A stretch of 33,296 bases of DNA from Thiobacillus sp. UBA6205 (GTDB lineage Bacteria; Pseudomonadota; Gammaproteobacteria; Burkholderiales; Thiobacillaceae), in the NCBI GenBank assembly GCA_002421825.1, contig DISR01000047.1:1-33296 (forward strand), in the 5' to 3' direction. A model generated the notes under the pieces. It did no database searches. It saw only the letters and a program-made list of their open reading frames with translations, and was not told the DNA's origin. A program made the translations under genes and the position numbers. The stretch's first letter is position 1; the number at the start of each line of letters is the position of its first letter. Positions 29,382 through 33,296 of this stretch are shown in pieces.

Positions 29382-30895
29382 GGTGCGACACCCAGTACGG
29401 CATCGATGTATTGCTGCGGATCGAGCAATTGCATGGCGGTTTCGGTAGCGTAGGCAGAAAGCGGCCCTGCCCAGACAGTCAAAATCACAACGAGCAGCAG
29501 CAGGGCGACAACCGGCGTCAGCGCGGCGGTATCCGGCGCCACGAGCGACGCATCGCCGTGCGCACTATGGGTGCGGTAGAACAGCAGGCTGCCGCTTCTG
29601 GCCAGCGCGATCACGGTAGCCAGACCCGCTATCAGCACCACGCCCCACACCCAGACCAGCAAGGGCTCGCTCAATGCAGCCTTCAGCAGCATGAACTTGC
29701 CGAGAAAGCCCGACAGCGGCGGCATGCCGGCGATGGCCATGGCAACGAAAAAGAACAGCCCGCCCAGTACGGGCGCGCGCGGCATTTCGGGGCCCGATTC
29801 GAAGCGGTCGGCAAGGCCGCCGCGCGCACGCGCAATCTGATCGGCCAGCAGGAACAGCGCGGCCGTGGCGAAGGCGGTGTGCGGCAGGTAATAGAGGCCG
29901 GCGGCCAGTGCATCGGCATTGCCCAGGCCGAAGGCCAGCAGCAGCGTGCCCACCGAGGCCACCACGAGGTAAGCGGCCTGCTGGCGCAGGCCCGAACTCG
30001 CCAGCGCGCCGAGCGTGCCCAGCGCCAGCGTGGCGAGCGCCAGCGGCGCCAACCAGGCATCGAGCAGATTCGAAAGCGGCCCGGGCACATCGCCCGCCAT
30101 CAGGCTGTAGACGCGCAGGATGCTGTAGGCGCCGACCTTGGTCATGATGGCGAACAGCGCTGCCACCGGCGCGCTGGTGTGCGCGTAGGCGGCAGGCAAC
30201 CACAGGTAGAGCGGCAGCAAGGCGGCCTTCAACGCGAACACGCCGAACAAGAGCAGGGCCGCCGACTGCAGCAGCGCCGCATTCTCCGGCGGTGCCGCCG
30301 CGATTTTCACGGCGAGGTCGGCCATGTTGAGCGTGCCGCTGATGCCGTAGAGCGTGCCGACCGCGAACAGGAACAGGGTCGAGCCGACGAGATTGATGAC
30401 CACATAATGCAGGCCGGCCTTCACCCGCAGGCGGCCGCCGCCATGCAGCAGCAGGCCGTAGGAAGCGAGCAGCAGGATCTCGAAGAACACGAACAGGTTG
30501 AAGAGGTCGCCGGTGAGGAAGGCGCCGTTCAGCCCGAACAGCTGCAGTTGGAACAGCACGTGGAAATGCCGGCCTTCGCTGTCGATGCCGCGCAGCGCAT
30601 ACAACAGGGCGAAGATCGCGAGCAGCGCGGTGGTCAGCAGCATCCACGCTGCCAGGCGGTCAGCGACCAGCACGATGCCATAGGGCGCGCTCCAGTTGCC
30701 GAGCTTGTACACCAGATGGCTGCCATCGGCGGCTGCGCCGATCAGTGCGAATGCGAATGGAATTAGCGCCAGCGTCGCGGCGACGCTCAAGCCGCGCTGC
30801 AGCCAAAGCGGCGTATTGCGCAGCGCCAGCAGCACGACGCCGGCAAAAAGCGGCAGCACCACCGGCAGAATGGGCAGATGCATGGCGGCGCTCAT
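29378..30895 (-). CDS. mrpD: Mrp Na+/H+ antiporter subunit D
   Basis: A 505-residue proton-pumping-type subunit homologous to complex I NuoM/NuoN. About 14 helices are visible. Family landmarks are FNLFVFFEILLLASYGLLL (the membrane Glu of helix 5), FALKAALLPLYLWLPAAYAHTSAPVAALFA, which reads as ALKAALLPLYLWLP followed by AHTSAPVAALFAI (Lys and His-containing helix 7-8 region), and MAIAGMPPLSGFLGKFML. It conducts H+ against Na+ together with MrpA. Its ATG shares a base with the mrpC stop. Confidence 0.95.
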   Translation of the reverse strand: MSAAMHLPILPVVLPLFAGVVLLALRNTPLWLQRGLSVAATLALIPFAFALIGAAADGSHLVYKLGNWSAPYGIVLVADRLAAWMLLTTALLAIFALLYALRGIDSEGRHFHVLFQLQLFGLNGAFLTGDLFNLFVFFEILLLASYGLLLHGGGRLRVKAGLHYVVINLVGSTLFLFAVGTLYGISGTLNMADLAVKIAAAPPENAALLQSAALLLFGVFALKAALLPLYLWLPAAYAHTSAPVAALFAIMTKVGAYSILRVYSLMAGDVPGPLSNLLDAWLAPLALATLALGTLGALASSGLRQQAAYLVVASVGTLLLAFGLGNADALAAGLYYLPHTAFATAALFLLADQIARARGGLADRFESGPEMPRAPVLGGLFFFVAMAIAGMPPLSGFLGKFMLLKAALSEPLLVWVWGVVLIAGLATVIALARSGSLLFYRTHSAHGDASLVAPDTAALTPVVALLLLVVILTVWAGPLSAYATETAMQLLDPQQYIDAVLGVAP

Positions 30896-31239
30896 CAGTC
30901 GCGGTCCTCTTCGCTTTGCAGGCCGTCGACATGGTCGTTGCCGAGCTCGGCGCGCGCTTTCAGCGCCAGCACGATGACGAAGGCAGTCATGCCGAAACTG
31001 ATGACGATGGCGGTGAGCACCAGCGCCTGCGGCAGCGGGTCGGTGTAGCCTTGCGCGTTGTCAGTGATCACCGGCGGCAGGCCGATGGCGAGCCGGCCCA
31101 TGATGAACAGAAACAGGTTGACGGCATAGGACAACAGGGTCAGCCCCAGCACCACCGGGAAGGTCTGGCCGCGCAGTGACAGGAACACGCCGCCCGCGGT
31201 GAGCACGCCGATGACGAGGGCAATGAGCGCTTCCATCAA
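30895..31239 (-). CDS. mrpC: Mrp Na+/H+ antiporter subunit C
   Basis: A 114-residue NuoK-like subunit with three helices. LRGQTFPVVLGLTLLSYAVNLFLF and DPLPQALVLTAIVISFGMTAF, both read in part as VVLGLTLLSYAVNLFLF and PLPQALVLTAIVIS, are the MnhC/PhaC landmarks. The acidic C-terminal tail (LQSEEDRD) is cytoplasmic. ATG 31239 overlaps the mrpAB stop as ATGA. Confidence 0.95.
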   Translation of the reverse strand: MMEALIALVIGVLTAGGVFLSLRGQTFPVVLGLTLLSYAVNLFLFIMGRLAIGLPPVITDNAQGYTDPLPQALVLTAIVISFGMTAFVIVLALKARAELGNDHVDGLQSEEDRD

Positions 31240-33296
31240 TATCCTCCCTTGCGTCGGCCCGGCGCATGGTGCAGGCCGCCGAGCTGGGTCAGGATCGTCA
31301 GCGTGGCGCCGACCACGACCAGGAACACGCCGAGGTCGAAGGCCATGGCCGAGGCCAGCTCGAACTCTCCGACGATGGGCCAGTGCAGATGGCCGAAAGT
31401 CGAGGTGAGGTAGGGATAGCCCCAGAACCAGCTCGCCACGCCGGTGAAGGCGGCGACTGCGAGGCCCCAGGCGATGAGCGGGTGACTATCCGCCGGCATG
31501 CGCTGTTGCGTCCATTGCGCGCCGCTGGCGAGATACTGCACGATCAGCGCCACCGCTGTGATGAGTCCGGCGATGAAGCCGCCGCCCGGCTGGTTGTGGC
31601 CCCTGAGCAGGATGAACAGGGCGACCAGCAGCGCCAGCGGCAGCAGGATGCGGGTGAGCGTGGCCATGATCACGGGATAGGCGTCGGCATCCCAGGCGCG
31701 GCCGGCGGCGTCGCGGGCAGGCGCCACGAGGCGCAGGCCTTCCAGCATCGCCACGATGCCCAGGCCCGCCAGCGCCAGCACGGTGATTTCGCCCAGCGTG
31801 TCGTAGCCGCGGAAGTCGACCAGGATGACGTTGACCACGTTGCTGCCGCCGCCGCCCGGCACGCTGTTCTCCAGGAAATAGCCGGCGATGGTGTCGTAGG
31901 GCCGCGTGAGCACACCCCAGGCCAGCGCCGCAGTGCCGACGCCGGCGGCGAGCGCGATGACGCCGTCGCGCCACACCCGGGCAGGATCCTTTTCCGGCGC
32001 GGCGCGCTGCGGCAAAAAGAAGAGCGCGAGCAGCAGCAGCACGATGGTGACGATTTCAACCGAAAGCTGGGTGAGCGCAAGATCGGGCGCGGAGAACTTG
32101 ATGAAGGCGAGCGACACCACCAGCCCGACCACGCCGATGGTGACGAGCGCAACGAAGCGCTGGCGGTGCAGCCACACGGTGGCGAGCGTGGCGATGATGA
32201 GCGTGGCGCCGGCCGTGAGGCTGACGGCGTCGAGCGCGAGACCTTCTCGGTTACCCGTGAGCGAGTTGCCCCCGGAAAGCCAGGGCGCAAAGCCCAGCAC
32301 CAGCGCCGCCGCCAGCATGAAGAACACTTGGCGCTGCAACGATGCGGTATCGGCCAAGCGGGTGATGAACTGCGCCAGGCCGATGAGCCCATCGAGCAGC
32401 GCGTTGTAGGCCACGCGCGCATCGATGCGCTCGATGACGCGTTCGTGCCAGGCGAACAGCGGGCGGCGCACGGCGTAGATCAGTGCGCCGCCGGCGAGCG
32501 CTACCAGGCTCATGACCAGCGCCGGGTTGAATCCATGCCACAGCGCGAGGTGGTATTCAGGCAGCGGCGCCTGCAGGGTGCTTGCCGCCGCCACCGCCAG
32601 CAGGGGGGCGACTGTCAGCGCGGGCAGAATGCCGACCACCAGGCACAGCACCACCAGGATTTCCACCGGCGCCTTCATCCAGCGCGGGGGCTCGTGCGGC
32701 GTGCGCGGCAGGTCGACCGGCTCGCCGTGGAAGAACACGTCGTTGATGAAGCGGATGGAATAGGCCACCGCCAGCGCGCCGGCCAGGGTCACCAGCGCGG
32801 GCAGCAGCCCGCCGCCGACCATGCTTTCGGAAATGAGCACGGCCTCGGCGAAGAACATCTCCTTGGACAGGAAGCCGTTCATCAGCGGCACGCCCGCCAT
32901 CGCCGCCGCCGCCACCATGGCCAGCGTCGCGGTGTAGGGCATGAACTTCCATAATCCATGAAGCCGGCGCATGTCGCGCGTGCCGGCCTCGTGGTCGATG
33001 ATGCCCGCGGCCATGAACAGTGAGGCCTTGAAGGTGGCGTGATTGATGATGTGAAACACGCCGGCCACCGCGGCAAGTGGCGTGGAGAGTCCGAACAGCA
33101 GGGTGATGAGGCCGAGGTGGCTGATGGTCGAGTAGGCCAATAACCCCTTCAGGTCGTGCTTGAACAGCGCGACGTAAGCACCGAGCAGCAGCGTCGCCAG
33201 CCCCGCGCCGGAAACCAGCCAGAACCACTCCGGCGTACCGGACAGCGCAGGAAAGAGTCGCGCCAGCAGGAACACGCCGGCCTTCACCATGGTGGC
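31236..33296 (-). CDS. mrpA: Mrp Na+/H+ antiporter fused subunit AB, 5' partial
   Basis: The frame runs off the right edge; 686 C-terminal residues are visible. It starts within the NuoL-like proton-channel part (ATMVKAGVFLLARLFPAL; then HDLKGLLAYSTISHLGLI and FHIINHATFKASLFMAAGI, readable as INHATFKASLF). It continues through the MrpA C-terminal region (LALTQLSVEIVTIVLLLLAL) and ends in an MrpB-like domain (LRGHNQPGGGFIAGLITA, FELASAMAFDLGVFLVV). A fused AB subunit is the proteobacterial (Pha/Mnh group) form. The complex exports Na+ or K+ in exchange for H+. The promoter lies outside the window. Confidence 0.95.
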   Translation of the reverse strand, partial: ATMVKAGVFLLARLFPALSGTPEWFWLVSGAGLATLLLGAYVALFKHDLKGLLAYSTISHLGLITLLFGLSTPLAAVAGVFHIINHATFKASLFMAAGIIDHEAGTRDMRRLHGLWKFMPYTATLAMVAAAAMAGVPLMNGFLSKEMFFAEAVLISESMVGGGLLPALVTLAGALAVAYSIRFINDVFFHGEPVDLPRTPHEPPRWMKAPVEILVVLCLVVGILPALTVAPLLAVAAASTLQAPLPEYHLALWHGFNPALVMSLVALAGGALIYAVRRPLFAWHERVIERIDARVAYNALLDGLIGLAQFITRLADTASLQRQVFFMLAAALVLGFAPWLSGGNSLTGNREGLALDAVSLTAGATLIIATLATVWLHRQRFVALVTIGVVGLVVSLAFIKFSAPDLALTQLSVEIVTIVLLLLALFFLPQRAAPEKDPARVWRDGVIALAAGVGTAALAWGVLTRPYDTIAGYFLENSVPGGGGSNVVNVILVDFRGYDTLGEITVLALAGLGIVAMLEGLRLVAPARDAAGRAWDADAYPVIMATLTRILLPLALLVALFILLRGHNQPGGGFIAGLITAVALIVQYLASGAQWTQQRMPADSHPLIAWGLAVAAFTGVASWFWGYPYLTSTFGHLHWPIVGEFELASAMAFDLGVFLVVVGATLTILTQLGGLHHAPGRRKGGY

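Overview
The window is a compact, GC-rich chromosomal segment, probably from a betaproteobacterium. The evidence is the zapA - 6S RNA - ygfA order, a proteobacterial fused MrpAB antiporter, BtuB under a cobalamin riboswitch, and a c551-type cytochrome. I cannot name the genus. I see no tRNA, rRNA, insertion sequence, integrase or CRISPR array.

Positions 1-14.35 kb: the tail of a PAP2-type phosphatase gene, then a complete tad/flp pilus operon on the + strand ending at a strong terminator (14324-14351). Its order is two Flp prepilins, prepilin peptidase TadV, an AAA+ ATPase with a winged-helix-like N-terminus, CpaB/RcpC, a stand-alone secretin N-domain protein, the secretin RcpA/CpaC, a small lipoprotein, the TadG/TadE/TadF minor pilins, TadZ/CpaE, TadA/CpaF, TadB, TadC and a TPR-LytR_C lipoprotein (TadD-like). 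The minor-pilin stretch (about 6.53-8.6 kb) is much poorer in GC than its surroundings and looks like an exchanged cassette.

14.35-16.4 kb (- strand): a small membrane protein, gluQ (apparently starting at CTG) and an unrecognised helical protein form a short operon facing the tad terminator. 16.6-19.9 kb: a CapA-like Tat-exported phosphatase (+) converges on btuB (-), which is preceded by a clear cobalamin riboswitch.

20.1-24.66 kb (+): a small coiled-coil gene, zapA, 6S RNA and 5-formyltetrahydrofolate cyclo-ligase, then two translationally coupled Na+-dependent amino-acid transporters (AGCS and SNF families) and a terminator. 24.68-25.8 kb (-): a cytochrome c and a BI-1/YccA membrane protein. 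25.81-26.29 kb is gene-free but holds strong hairpins.

26.3-33.3 kb (-): a tightly overlapping Mrp (Mnh/Pha) Na+/H+ antiporter operon, AB-C-D-E-F-G, with a YyaL/DUF255 thioredoxin-fold protein coupled to its 3' end. The first gene runs off the right edge.

Four intergenic palindromic elements lie between 16.4 and 21.9 kb. Three have arms built from 9-base units of the form NNCACGGGG, and one has arms built from 8-base units (AGGACAAG-like). They are the most unusual non-coding structures in the window.
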